Positions 36,473-48,300 of a stretch of DNA of 64,000 nt are shown in pieces. The notes under the pieces are model-generated. The model saw only the letters and a list, made by a program, of their open reading frames with translations. It searched no databases and was not told the DNA's origin. The DNA lies in assembly GCA_016647705.1 (NCBI GenBank), contig CM028330.1, positions 49,726,897 to 49,790,896 on the forward strand. Reading direction: 5' to 3'. Position numbers and translations under genes: made by a program. The DNA is from Eucommia ulmoides (taxonomy: Eukaryota; Streptophyta; Magnoliopsida; Garryales; Eucommiaceae). Each line of letters begins with the position of its first letter. Position 1 is the stretch's first letter.

Positions 36473-39400
36473 TGTTGAACCTAATATTTTAATGGATAAT
36501 TGAATATTGATGTTTTATGGAACCAATGGTTTTTATTGAGTGACTTTAGATTAGAAGTTCCATATGTTTAAATGAGAAAAATAATGAATGAAAAAGGATT
36601 AATTGTTGAATATTTACAAAGACGAAGATTTTATGAAACAATTCAAGTCGAGTGCAAAGTGAAGACATTGAAGATTTTTGGAGTATTGAAGATATTGAAG
36701 ACTCTCACGGTGCATTCGGTTGGAGAATAGGGGTAGAATGAAATTGCAATTTCACCCTCGATTCCAACTCATTTGTTTGATTGTCTAATGGAATCAAAGA
36801 TTCCATTGGATTGAAAATGGATGGAATTAGATTCCATACTTCATTAGGTGGAGTCGGATTCCATAGTTCATGATAGGTTTTTCTTTTGGTTATAACTACA
36901 ATACCTTATCTCATTTTGGCCTATAATTCTCAATTTGAAAATGACTTTAATATTTCTTATAAATTAATTTTGTCAATTTAGTTCTATATTAATTTGTATA
37001 AAAAATATTATTCATAAAATAATAGAACAAAATATTTTGTTCACAATTTTATATTTTTATTTTGAAAAAATGATTTTTTTTTTATTTTTTTTTTCTGATG
37101 TTCTATTTTTGTTTCGGGAATAGAATTAATAGATTTTTTTGTTCTTGATTTGTTTCCATATTTCTATTTATGTTTTCTACACTGAAACATGTTTTCTTGT
37201 TCATAAACTTATATTTCAAACAAAAATAAAAATTTGAAAGTGAAAAAATTAGTTCATGTTCCCGAAATAGAGACATAAATTTGAGAACAAAAAAATATGT
37301 TATTTTTCCCAAAATAGAAATAAAAATTTGGGAACAAAAAATCTAATTGTTTTCCTAAATCAGAAATAGAAATTTGAGAACCAAAAAAAAATATATATAG
37401 GAAATGGAAGTGGAAATCTAAGAACAAAAAATATGTTTCTATTCCTAAACAAAATAAATATTTTAGAAAAAAAAAATCTATTTATGCTCGCAAAGTGAAA
37501 ACAAAAAATTAAGAATAAAACGATTTTACTTGTTGGTAGATTTTGAACATTTTCCCTTGAGATATTACTTATATTTTGTAGTCATTTTTTTTAAAAATAA
37601 ATTATAAATTATTATTAGGTATATTTGTGAATGAATTTGAGCTCAAAATTGATTTGTAAAAGTGTATTATTTTATTTCATTCATTTTTAACATACAATAA
37701 CAACCAAAAAAGATAATAGAATAGTGATTCCGTTGACAAATCCATTATATTCCTTCTCTTATTCTATTCCTTCTCCCATTTCATACCACTCTGATTTCAA
37801 TCCATCCAACCAAATAAGCTGTTAGGTAAAAGTAACTCATTACTCTTATATTCTTAATGCAACCCAAATTAAGATCAAACTCGACACTTTAAAATGATTA
37901 ATTTTATGTGTCATTATCAAAATTGATAAATTCAATATGCTAAATGATTTTTATGAAGTGTTAAAACCATAAAAATATTTTTAATAAAGTGTTGAAGTGA
38001 GAAAATAATTTTTAACACATAACCGATAAAATGAGTTGGTTAACTAACAAAAATAACAGCTTAAAAGAGTTAAAATGGGTGTCTACTTACTAATTCGGTC
38101 AACCGACAAAAGAGGTCGGTCGATTAACGTAACAAATGGCTTAAACAAAGAAAAAGGGGAGGCACACTAACTGAATTGGTCGACCGACCAAGTGACTGGC
38201 CGACTTACGAAATATGGGGCAACGGTCAAAAGTTGATTGTTGCAAAGCGGTGGGTCAATCGGCGTGGTGCCGTCAACTGATGGGCGCATACTAGTCATTA
38301 TTGACTTTTTCGTTTTTTGTGATTTTTTTTACCCAAATCCTATAATTTTGAACATTAGAAAATGAGATTTTTTGGGGATTTGAGTATACTACTATTATAT
38401 ATCATATGTCATTAAGATCCTATCAATTTGGTCTACATATTAATTGATTCTTTGAATTAAATTAGTAAAACTATTTCCTATCTTTAAGTTTTTTTTGAAT
38501 TTAAAATATTTTGGAGACCAAATTAAGATTTTCTAAAAATATTTTTAAATAATATATATCTATTTTGATAGTATATGATATTTGGGGTTGCAAAGTGACA
38601 TCTTAAGTCTTATCTTTTGAAAATCAACCGTTATAGGCCTAGTTATAATTTTATTTATAGAGACCTGCGTTTTCAACTTTAAGCAATCATGAAAAATTAG
38701 CCTTTGCTTTGAAAAGATAGTGATCTTTGCTTAAATATACTTTAAGAGAGATATTTTGAAAGAGTTTTTTTTTATCAAAGTGCACAAAAGTTTTGTTTTT
38801 CACTAAGCAATCTTATCTGTTTTCAAGAAATCGCGTTGAGATACTTTCAAGTTAATTTAAGTGATTATATTTGATTATCTAAATTAATTACTTGGAATAT
38901 TTGTTAGAAAAGTCATTTGATAATTTGAATTACTTAAATATCTTAAGAAACGAATTTTGCCTGCTAAATTTGATTACGTATTATCTGTGCCTTAAATTGA
39001 GTTAAATTAGATTTGTTTTCTCACGTAAATTCTTTGACATAGTTTTAGGGACATTAATTGAGCATATATATTTTGTGGTGGTAAAAGCTCCTGTGAGAAA
39101 AAACGTGATTTTTTTTTTTGTAATTGTGAGAAATAGTGGATTAGATATATTGGGACAGTGTCTAATTAGGGTTTGATCTTTAGTTTGTGAAAAAGATTAG
39201 GTTTAATTGTAAGAGTTTGGTTCCTACCTAGGAAATGAATCAAGGGATTAGTGGATTGTGAAAGCCCTGTGGAGTTTGGGGGACTGAATGTATGTAATAG
39301 TAGCTTATTGAAGCAGGATAAATCGTTGTATGTTGCTCTGTTACATTTATGTTGTATGGGTGTACACTTAGTTAAATACATTTTCGCTGTTTAACAAGAT

Positions 39401-39508
39401 AATAATCAATGAGAAAAATTGATAACTTATGTTTTAAAGATTTAATTGTTTAAAATTTTTCTAAATACCCAATTCATCCCCCTTCTTAGGTAGATCTTTG
39501 GGTCAGCA
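36473..39508 (+). mobile_element. R1 LTR-like repeat, copy 2 (carries a MITE)
   Basis: Starts TGTTGAACC, ends GGGTCAGCA, with a perfect 5-bp duplication AAAAG (36468-36472 and 39509-39513). Without the MITE (36708-37821) it is about 1.9 kb. It has GGTCGACCGACC-type palindromes (38095-38280), a TATA-like attttatttatagagacctg near 38651, and the R1 closing block acccaattcatcccccttct. Confidence 0.8.
36708..37821. mobile_element. TIR element (MITE-like, possibly PIF/Harbinger) inside R1 copy 2
   Basis: Ends CGGTGCATTCGGTTGG and, on the other strand, CAGCTTATTTGGTTGG are imperfect inverted repeats (11 of 16). Flanks TCA/TTA would be a decayed 3-bp duplication. Copies 1 and 3 of R1 supply the empty site (aactaggtgaaaac and aacttaggtgaa). 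The interior is AT-rich with recurrent gaaatagaaat-type units (37100-37500) and no transposase similarity. Confidence 0.6.
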
Positions 39509-39584
39509 AAAAGTATTAAGTTGTTTTTAATTAGAAATACAAAAATATTTTTTTCTCCCAAAATTTGTAAATGACATAAATTTA

Positions 39585-39685
39585 AAGTGCAGAAAAGTAA
39601 AGTACAGAAAAGCACAGTGTGGAAAAGTAAATGGCAAGTATTTAAAGTGCATAAAAGTAAATACCGAAAAGTAAATGCAAAAAAC
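39585..39685. repeat. degenerate tandem repeat of GTGCAGAAAAGTAAA
   Basis: About six imperfect copies of a 14-20 bp unit (gtgcagaaaagtaaa, gtacagaaaagcaca, gtgtggaaaagtaaa, gtgcataaaagtaaa, taccgaaaagtaaa). It lies at the left of LTR-like DNA. Confidence 0.75.
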
Positions 39686-40025
39686 AACCATTTTTTAAGG
39701 GTTCACTTGGGAACGTCCTCTTACATTTTGATCACTTTTAGGTCTTTCTTTTAAATAGGTGAACAAAGCAAAATAGTTTGAGAGGGTTCAGGGTTGAACT
39801 TACCTTGCTTAGGGAAGAAGTTTTTTACCTAAAAATCTTCTCGTTCTTTCTTATTTTTCTTACTTTTTTTTTACTTTGCTTTTGATTTCTTTTGAAAAGT
39901 ATTTCAATAGAAATGAGGAGGATATGTATGCAGTACTAGAAAACCCCAGAGAAAATTTGAGAAATCTAGAGAGAGAATTGAGTCTTTTGCCTCGGGGGGA
40001 GAAGCATACCCCCTATATATATTAT

Positions 40026-40604
40026 TAGGGATGGCAATAAAAACAAAACCAACGGGCAACCAAGTGAAATCAAATTGAATGGTCCAGTTTTCAAACCAAT
40101 TAAATGGTTTGGTTTTGGTTTTGATTTTGATTTTGGTTTTGGGATAGTAACCGCGAAACTGAACTACGAAACCGAACCACAAAACCAAACTGCGTAAATG
40201 AACATGTAATCGATATTTTAGATATATGTTTATGACATATATACCCTCATTTTTTTTATATATTTATAATTTAACCCCTCTTATACACACACACACACAC
40301 ACACACACATATTTGTGTGTTTTAGGGTTAGTTTTGCGGTTTGGTTTGTTTTTTTTGGGATTTATATTTTATATTTTCGTTATGTTTTTATTTATATATA
40401 CAAAACAATAATCAGTGGTTTCACGGTTTTGGGTTTGGTTTTGTTTTTTTTTTACCAAATTGTAAAATCTTAAATGGTCTCGATGGTTTGATTTTAAAAT
40501 CGTTAAAAAAAACGGTGGTTTTGGTTGTAGTTTTGGCCTGGTATAAGTCTAACGGTTTTGGTTTTATATGAAAGCGAATCGAAACCAAACCATTGACATC
40601 CCTG
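40026..40604. mobile_element. hAT-type non-autonomous element
   Basis: Left end TAGGGATGGCAAT and right end (other strand) CAGGGATGTCAATGG form the hAT-type inverted repeat. An 8-bp duplication TATATTAT / TATACTAT (one mismatch) flanks it. The interior is largely self-complementary: repeated aaccaaaaccgaac-type text on the left and ggtttggttttggtt-type text on the right. A (CA)n run lies near 40286-40308. No transposase. Confidence 0.85.
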
Positions 40605-41479
40605 TATACTATAGGAGGTCTATGCATTTATGAGTGCGCAAACCCTCCTAATTCTGACTGAAGCTAATTGATGGAGGGCCACCCTTTATTTTTGGCATGG
40701 CATGTTTGACCTTCAAAACCCACTAGTTAAGTACTATAACTAGGGGAAATGACCTTGTAGGGATAAATTTTGGTTATCACAACTTCCGAGGAAGCATCCA
40801 ATACTTCATCTTAATCTCGGGAGGTGTGCTCGAAGTGATTTTGGTGTTTTGGGCATTTTTATTTGATTAAATGTGATTTTTTTCGGTTTTGTCTTGAAAT
40901 TAAAAATAAAATAATGAATTAAAACATTCCTCGAGTTATGGGAATATTCTATTTTGAAAAATAAAATATTTTTGGCCATCAATTTTGACAAAATCGGTGA
41001 AAACTAGAGTTTTGGGTGTCAAAATGAAAAGTATGTGTAAAAGTCAAGATTTCTAAAAATTCTTGGGTGGAAACCAAAATTACTTATATTAAAAGTGATA
41101 TTCATTTGGAAAAAAAAATCAATTTAATCAATTTTGTCCCAGGATAACTTTTACAAACTTTCAATTTTGGCCCGATTTTCTTATTTTTCTTATATTAAAA
41201 CGTTATGCAAAATTAAACAAATAAAATGAGGTGCCACCTCATCTCTTTAAACGTTGGTTTAAAATTTATCCAAATTTTCACTTTCGACCCGAAACTTTTT
41301 ATATTTTTATTTTCTCTTTCTTTTTTCTTTTTTCTTATTTTTTATCTTGCGAAAACAACATGACAAAATGCAGTGTCTATAGTAGTGCTAACAGTAATGA
41401 AGATGGTGATAGTGATGATAATGGTGGTTGTTGTGCGGGTGCACGAGTTTGTGAAGGGATATGAGGTGGTGGTGGGGGG

Positions 41480-42505
41480 GGATTAAGGTGATAGGTGCAA
41501 ACCACTAAGTTCAAATAGATGTCCAATTTTATGACATGTCCCAAGATTTTTTCCTATTCGAGGATCCTACATGCGACAACCTCTATTAAAAAATAGGGAA
41601 AAGTACAATTTAGACCCTCTAACTATTGACACATTTCTAAGTGGTCCCTCTAAGTTTAAACGTTTTATTTCAAACCCTCTACGTATCATAACATTTCAAA
41701 TTGGTCCTTCCGTTAGAAAATCAGTTAAAACTGACGGAATTTAGGGGCAAAATGGTATTTTCACGTTTTTAAAATTTTTTTAATCATTTTTAATTATTTT
41801 TTTTTATTTTTCTCTCTCTTCCTCCCTTTCCTCTCTCTCTCTCTCTCCCTCTTCCTCCTCTTCCCCTCTCTCCCTCCCACCCCACCCCCTGTTGCAGGGG
41901 GTGGGGTGGGAGGGAGAGAAGGGAAGGGGAGGAAGAGGAAGAGGGAGAGGGAAGGAGGGAGAGGGAGGTGGCGGGAGAGAGAGAGAGGAAGGGGAGGAAG
42001 AGAGAGAGAGAGAGATAAAAAAATAAAAATAAAAAATGATTAAAAAATTTAAAAAACGTGAAAAGATCATTTTGCCCCTGAGATTTTGTTAGTTTTAACG
42101 GAATCTCTAACGGAGGGACCACATTGAAACGTTATGATACGTAAATGGTTTAAAATGAAACGTTTAAACTTAGAGGGACCACTTAGAAATGTGTTAATAG
42201 TTAGAGGGTCTAAATTGTACTTTTCCCTAAAAAATATTACTTCAAGTCCCAATTTATAGAGTTGCCCAACAGATGAGATATTTAAATTAAATTTTGGAAT
42301 TAAGTACTTGCCAAAAATAGAAATATATGAAGTAGAAATCTGACCAGTATGACTGACACAAATATGAGAACAATCAGTAGTATGAATGGTAGGATCATTC
42401 ACAACGGATAGTGTGGATGAGAAGATGTTGGGATCAAAAGTCATATGATTACAACAACCAGAATTAAAGTACCAAGAAGAATTACATGTATTAATATTGA
42501 CGTGG
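41480..42505 (-). mobile_element. Ty1/Copia fragment (protease/pre-integrase region), minus strand
   Basis: Matches the Copia element at 54991-59589 (its 58070-58420 portion): ttcaaatagatgtccaattt, acatgcgacaacctctatta and the translated block SHTGQISTSYISI, which corresponds to THIGQVSTSHISI there. Broken, and interrupted by the foldback MITE at 41596-42227. Just beyond it (42505-42640) lies tgatgtggc/tgacgtgg-rich text like the leader of the full element. Confidence 0.8.
41596..42227. mobile_element. foldback Mutator-like MITE, 632 bp, with 9-bp target duplication
   Basis: Perfect 9-bp duplication TAAAAAATA (41587-41595 and 42228-42236). The related Copia copy at about 58140-58170 shows the empty site. 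The two arms are nearly perfect inverted repeats of about 290-300 bp (both ends read GGGAAAAGTACAATTTAGAC). They meet at a centre near 41895 (cccctgttgcagggg). The inner arms are pure pyrimidine (about 41812-41888) and pure purine (about 41899-42015) runs. Long frames here are simple-sequence artefacts. Confidence 0.92.
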
Positions 42506-43595
42506 CTATAGCGTATGTACTGGCGTGGTGCTTATGTGGGAAGCCAATCTAAGATAAAGGGTGATGTGGCAGCTGATGTGGCAATGAGATGGAGGTGACG
42601 TGTTGTTGCTATTGTGGTGACGTGTCTTAACACATGATTGGCTACTCTCAGTATACCTGGTTGTACCTCATGCATAAGCATTCTGAGTTACCTCAAATCT
42701 ATTCAAAATTTGTTGCTATGATTCAAACTCAATTTGCTCGCAATATCAAAATCTTCAAATTTGATAATGCCATGTGTTGATTCTAAGATTTTGATGAATA
42801 ATTAAATGTTGATGTTTTGATAGAATTAATAGTTTGTTCAAGTGTTTCAGCTAATTAAGTTCCTGTTATGAAGATGCAATGAAAAATTTATAAATGAATG
42901 CTAAATGATGATATCAAAGATGATGAAGAATTAAGAGTTTGAAGAAATTAGAGAAAACAACTTAGGTGAATTTCAACTCTTAATATCCCAATTAGGAACA
43001 CACACAAGACACAAAAAGTTTTTATTGTTTTTTTGTGTTTTGATAAGATGAAATTATTTGCACCTATGTGTATTTTAAAAGAAATATTTATAATTAACTA
43101 AAATGGAATTTAAGAAGTTAGTGGAGCTTATTTAGAAGAAAAAAAAATGATTAAATGGGCGAAAACGTAAAAGAGAATAAGTTAAAAACGAGTTCAGAAA
43201 AGAGATCCAACAGACATAAGTCGACTGGTAAGTCAACCGAACCAAGCAGCAGAAACTCTCTGTATCTCTAAGTTGACAGACAGGTTGACCGGTGAAGAGA
43301 AGATGAATTCCTTGTATCTTTAAGTCGATATGTAGGTCGACCGGTGAAGGTAAATCAAACTCTTTGAATCTCCAAGTCGACAGATAGGTCGACCGATGAA
43401 CGCAACATCTTTGATCTTGAATCTAGCAGTCGATTGGTCGGTTGACTGAGGGCGCTGTTTCAGGATTCTATGTATTCCGAAATCATATCGAAAAGTACCA
43501 ATTTTTGGTTGGGATTTGAGAAAGATTTAAGGGATTTATTGATATTTAAGATATGCTTCATCTATTATTTAAATCCTATTAAGTTGGTTCATTAA

Positions 43596-45347
43596 GGTTG
43601 CGTTTGGGTAAGGAATTTGATAAATTCAAGGGATTTGTGAAATGAAGGGATTTCAAAATCTTGATTTTGAAATCCCTTCATTTCACAAATCCTTTGTTTG
43701 AATATCTATTTGAGCTGAAATATTTGAACGTGTAATTTACAATTCCCTTATTCGAATAGATAAAATATTTATAAACAGAATTTACATGTTTATTGATTTT
43801 TAAGTTTATATAAATATTTAACGACATGCTAATATTAATTCACTGCGATAAATTCAACGCAAAAGATTTTTCAAATCTAAATTACACACGATTGCCCACA
43901 AAAACAAATTAAACATAGTTGTCCACAATTATACATATTGTCCCCAAAAAACAACTTAAAAATAAGTTAAGAAAATAAAATTGAACAACCCATAACCCAT
44001 AAATCTATTGTTTCGGCAAACAATTTAAGAGGTAAGTTTTTTTGTACTCGTCCGAGAGTCTTTTAAGTGTGTCAAATTTCTGTTCATCTTCTTGAAGCAA
44101 ATTCAATGCACAACAAAGGATTTCTTTGTTAAGCTCCGGAATCGCAGTAAGAACTTCAAAAACTTCCAGAAACTTCGATGAGGGGGTCGAGGTCTTTAGC
44201 TTAAAATAAGATTCTACAGCATCAGCTAACCTCACAAATGCAGTTTTAGCACCTTGTCCCGTAGCTCGGTCTTTTGCACACAAGTCATAATTATAGCAAG
44301 CATAATCATATTGATATCCATTATTTCTTCTTCTTCCTTGTTTCTTAGGCGTTTACGATTTCTTTGCACGATTTGTTGATCCATTACTCTTGTAGAGATA
44401 AAAATAAAATAAAAACACCACAAGATTATTCAATTATTGATGAGAATGAGTACAAAATACCGAAATCCACAAAATACACTACAAATCACCACAAAATGCC
44501 CAAGAATTTGTCACAAAATGCCCAAGAAATTCATACTTTCACATAATAGATCTAGTAAAAAATTGAACCCTAATTTATTCATAAAATTAACAATATGCAA
44601 ATAGTTAAACCCTAATTTATTCAGAAAATTCACAAAATGCACAAATGGAACCCTAATTTATTTACAAAAAGCACAAATAGAACCTAATTTATTCACAAAA
44701 TGCACAAATGGAACCCATTATTCAGCAAAAGAACAAATGAACAAAAAACCAACCTAGATCTAGGGTAAAATTGAAACAAACAATTCGATCTACATCAAAT
44801 TGAGTAAGAAATATAGAAAAGAAATGACTAAAAACCTGTTCTTTCCATCAAGCGCCTTCGTCTTCAGCTCACAGGTCGTCGCCGTTCAGATTCATTCATT
44901 CGACTATGCGATGGTGGTCGCCGTTCAGCCTAGATCGTCGTCTGGTGGTCGTCGTTCAACCTAGATCATCGTTAGCTCCGGTCGTCGCCGCCAGATCCGT
45001 TCTCCGATTGTGCAATGGTCGTCGTCGTTCAGCCTAGATCGTCGTCAGCTCTGGTCATCGTCTTTAGCACCGGTGGTCGTCGCCAGATCCGGTCGTCTTC
45101 TCACAGGTCGTCGTCGAATGTTGGTAGCGAGCTGAAGGCTCTCGATTGATTTTCCAAATCCTTTGCTTGAATGGATTTCTCAAATCCCACCTCTCCCAAA
45201 TTCATTTCTAAATCCCTCCATTCACCCAAAAAATAATTTTTCAAATCTCTTCTCCTATTACCCAAATAAGAGATTTGCTAAAAATGAATTTCAAAATTCC
45301 CTAACCAATTGAAATCCCTCCTACAAATCCTTCATCTAAACACAACC
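43596..45347. mobile_element. PIF/Harbinger non-autonomous element, 1752 bp
   Basis: Terminal inverted repeats GGTTGCGTTTGGGTAAGGAA and (other strand) GGTTGTGTTTAGATGAAGGA. Flanking 3-bp duplication TAA (43593-43595 and 45348-45350), as expected for PIF/Harbinger. A small minus-strand coding remnant lies at 44005-44393, and a GC-rich GTCGTCGCC-repeating patch at 44860-45120. Sub-terminal text ttgaaatcccttcatttcac at about 43669 is a local palindrome with 43625-43660. Confidence 0.9.
44005..44393 (-). pseudogene. coding remnant in the Harbinger element (Myb/SANT-like ORF1 tail?)
   Basis: A minus-strand frame (44283-44005) ends KFLEVFEVLTAIPELNKEIL then CCALNLLQEDEQKFDTLKRL and closes LLNCLPKQ with a stop. 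This resembles the C-terminus of the Myb/SANT-like accessory protein (ORF1) of plant PIF/Harbinger elements. Directly upstream, in another frame, an ATG opens MDQQIVQRNRKRLRNKEEEE, an acidic/basic start that could be the head of ORF1 or of the transposase. The two overlap out of frame, so one frameshift or an internal deletion separates them. No DDE transposase core is present. Assignment is from general resemblance. Confidence 0.45.
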
Positions 45348-48300
45348 TAAATTTTAATATTTCTTAATTTGGTACATGAAATTGTTTCTATTATATTCTA
45401 ATTGAGATTGAGAAATATTAAGGGACTTAATTGAAAGTTTTAAAAGCTATAATTAAGTGAATTGAACCAAAATAAAGTCATAATGATATACAGGGTCTAA
45501 GAGAGCATTTAAATATCATGATACATGGGAACTAACCGTTAGAGATCTGATTTATATCCCCTATATATAGACCTACATTTTTTATATATCATTAAGCAGT
45601 AAAACATAGAATTAAGAGAAGTGAGCTAAAAGATTAAGAGATCATATTGAGCTGTTCTAAGAGTTATCATACTGAGTTTGTGAGCTATTCTAAGAGACGA
45701 TCTTGAATCATTGGCTATTAATCTTTGCTGCTATCAGATCTGAAGTAACACCGCTCTATTTATTTTTTCTGTAGATTCTGGGTGAGATCTTTCCAATTAC
45801 TTTCTTTATTGCATTGCTTGTTTAATTTTGGAAATTGATCTTTAGAAATTATTTTTGATTTTTTATTGAAAAAAATATTTTATAAACAATTTCTTGAATC
45901 TGATTACGTGCTCAATTATTTGCTACCCATATTTTGTTTAAAATCAGATTTTCAATATCACACTTTTCTATCACTAGATTTGGGATATTAATCGAGTTTT
46001 AATTTATTTGGGGTGGTAGAAGCTCCGAGTGAGATAATTTGCTTATAAATTTGTATTGGTGAGTAGTGTGATAGATTAAATACTGTTGGGGGTATTTAAT
46101 CAAATAGTAGTCGATTTTCAGTCTTTTCCTGTAAAGAGATTGATGTAGTAATTCTTCCTGAATAGATTTGTGTTTGAGTAAATTTTGTAACGGTTCAATC
46201 CTTACCGGATAAAAGGATACTTGGAGTATTTGTGGGGTTTTGATTCTTGAGCCTAAGGTATAAAAAGAATTAGGTTGTGATTCTCTCTGTAATAGAATTA
46301 AGTTATTCTTGAACCTGTAAAAAGTAGAGGTTATTCCTAAACATGTGAAAAAGAATTTGTAAATGTTGATTCTGAACCTGTAAAAAGAATCATTATGAGG
46401 GTTTGGTTCCTACCTGTAAAGGAATCTTGAGTTTAGTGGGTGCAAATCTTCGTGGGGCTCGGAGGACTGGATTAGCCAAGAGTAGTTTGGTGAATTAGGA
46501 TATATCGGTGTGTACTGCATTGCTTATTTTCTTGATTTTATCTTGTGTTGTTTGGGTGTGCACCTAGAGCTTATTACACTTATTCGCTGCTATAAAAATA
46601 ATAATTAATTTTAGGATAAAATTAATTGTTTGATTTTTGAAGTGTTATTATTTCTCTGATAATTTTTTTAATTACCCAATTCACCCCCCCTCTTGGGTAT
46701 TCCACTGGGCCAACACCATAGAATACAAGGACTAGTCTTTTATTTTTACCCTTAAAAAATATGGAACACTTCCACATAAATTTCGCCTTGACACTTCTGC
46801 GCCCAAAATGGTCGAGCTGAATGTAAACATTAACATATCCGAGGTATTGTCCATGCATTACTCATTTTATCCTTTTACCTAGAGTGCTTATGGGAAGAAG
46901 TTGCTCTCGCTGTCGTCTATACCAACAATCAGGTCCCTTCACCTACCATCGATAATTTTTGCCCTTATGAGAAGTTTCATGGAGTTTCTCTTAAGTACTG
47001 TCTCTTAAAAGTCTTTGGGTATGCCTGTTTTGTTCTCTTACAACCTCATGAATATACCAAACTTGAACCTCGGTCTCGAGTATGTTGTTTCATTGGATAT
47101 GGAATTGAACACAAAGAATATCTATTTTATAATCCTATTTCTAATCGTCTTCATATTTCTCGTCATGTCACCTTCTAGGAACACAAGATGTTTTCCTCTA
47201 TATCCAAGTTTCATTTGACATCTACCACCAACCATCTATATTTCACCAATCCATTCATATATTTCTTCCATAATCATCCTAACATAAATATCACTGAGCC
47301 TCAAATAGATCTTCCAGCTACTCAACTGACCCCTATAGACATTACTGCTCTATTTACAAATCCTGGACACTACTTTCTTGAGCATGTTTCAATGAGTTCA
47401 AATGTTGCACCAACTGAGTCTATCCTAGAGAATTCCCGTCGTTCTAGTATGGTAATATAACCTCTCATATATCTTTATAATTTTCATTGTTTTTCTTACC
47501 ATACTTAATTTGCATACGTCTCAATCATATAAGGAGGCCAGTACTAACCCTCTTTTGTAGAAAATAATAAACAAGGAACTTCATGCCCAAAACAAAACTC
47601 ATACCTTTGATCTCGTTGACTTCTTTTTTGGGAAAACTCCAATTGGATGCAAATGCATTTTCAAAATCAAAACATTTTTTGATGGATTAGTTGAACGCTA
47701 TAAAGCTTGACTTGTTGCAAAATATTTGCTCAAGAATTTGGCATTGAGAACGAAGAGACATTTGCTCCTCTAGTTAGGCTCATATTTCTCTGTACTTTTC
47801 TTGTCGTCGCTTCCATTTGCAAATGGTCATTCTTTCAGATGGATGTCAAGAATGTCTTCCTCAATTACGATCTCCTTGAGGAAGTTTATACACATATCCC
47901 TCTTGGTTTAATTAGTTCTCAACATAAAGTTTGTCACCTTCATCGTGTCTTATATGGTCTCAAACAAGCTTTGCAAACCAGGTTTGCAATATTTGCACTA
48001 CTATCCACCAGTTCAAGTTCACAATCAACGCTCACGATTCTGCCTTATTTACACTATCCTCATGCTACTATATGTAGACGACATGATCATTACAGGAGAT
48101 TATCTGCGTGGATTTTCCAAACTCAACAATTTTCTCAGTGGTTAGTTCGAGATGAAAGATCTTGATATACTCACTTTAGTCTCTAAGTTCCAACTGGTTT
48201 AGATGAATAGTTTTTGTCTTAGACTAAATATGTTTTTGATCTCATTTTCAAGGTTGGCATCACTGACTCCACCACTTTTAACACTCCTCAAGAATCTAAT

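Larger units (their letters stand above)
39514..41384 (+). mobile_element. LTR-like DNA, probable fragment of LTR family B, carrying a hAT element
   Basis: Has the order seen in LTR 10759-13455: cttaccttgcttagggaaga (compare cttgctctaagccaagaa at 12590), a TATA-like ccccctatatatatta near 40010, gag-type text ctataggaggtctatgcatt, a late T/C-rich run (41310-41350) and a closing gcagtgtctata. The left end is at R1 copy 2. The similarity is low and the end points are estimates. Confidence 0.45.
42775..46715 (+). mobile_element. R1 LTR-like repeat, copy 3 (carries a PIF/Harbinger element)
   Basis: Starts TGTTGATTC and ends CTGGGCCAACA. The 5-bp flanks are CCATG/CCATA (4 of 5). It sits inside Copia integrase sequence, which continues on the far side. 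Without the Harbinger insertion it is about 2.19 kb. Contains tandem GTCGACNG...GGTCGACCGATGAA units (43200-43460), a TATA-like ccctatatatagacctac near 45560 and the closing block acccaattcacccccccct. Confidence 0.85.

Noticed and set aside
41790-42122. Ser/Pro/Leu-rich and Glu/Arg/Gly-rich open frames
   Set aside because: They arise from the pyrimidine and purine arms of the foldback MITE, not from a gene.
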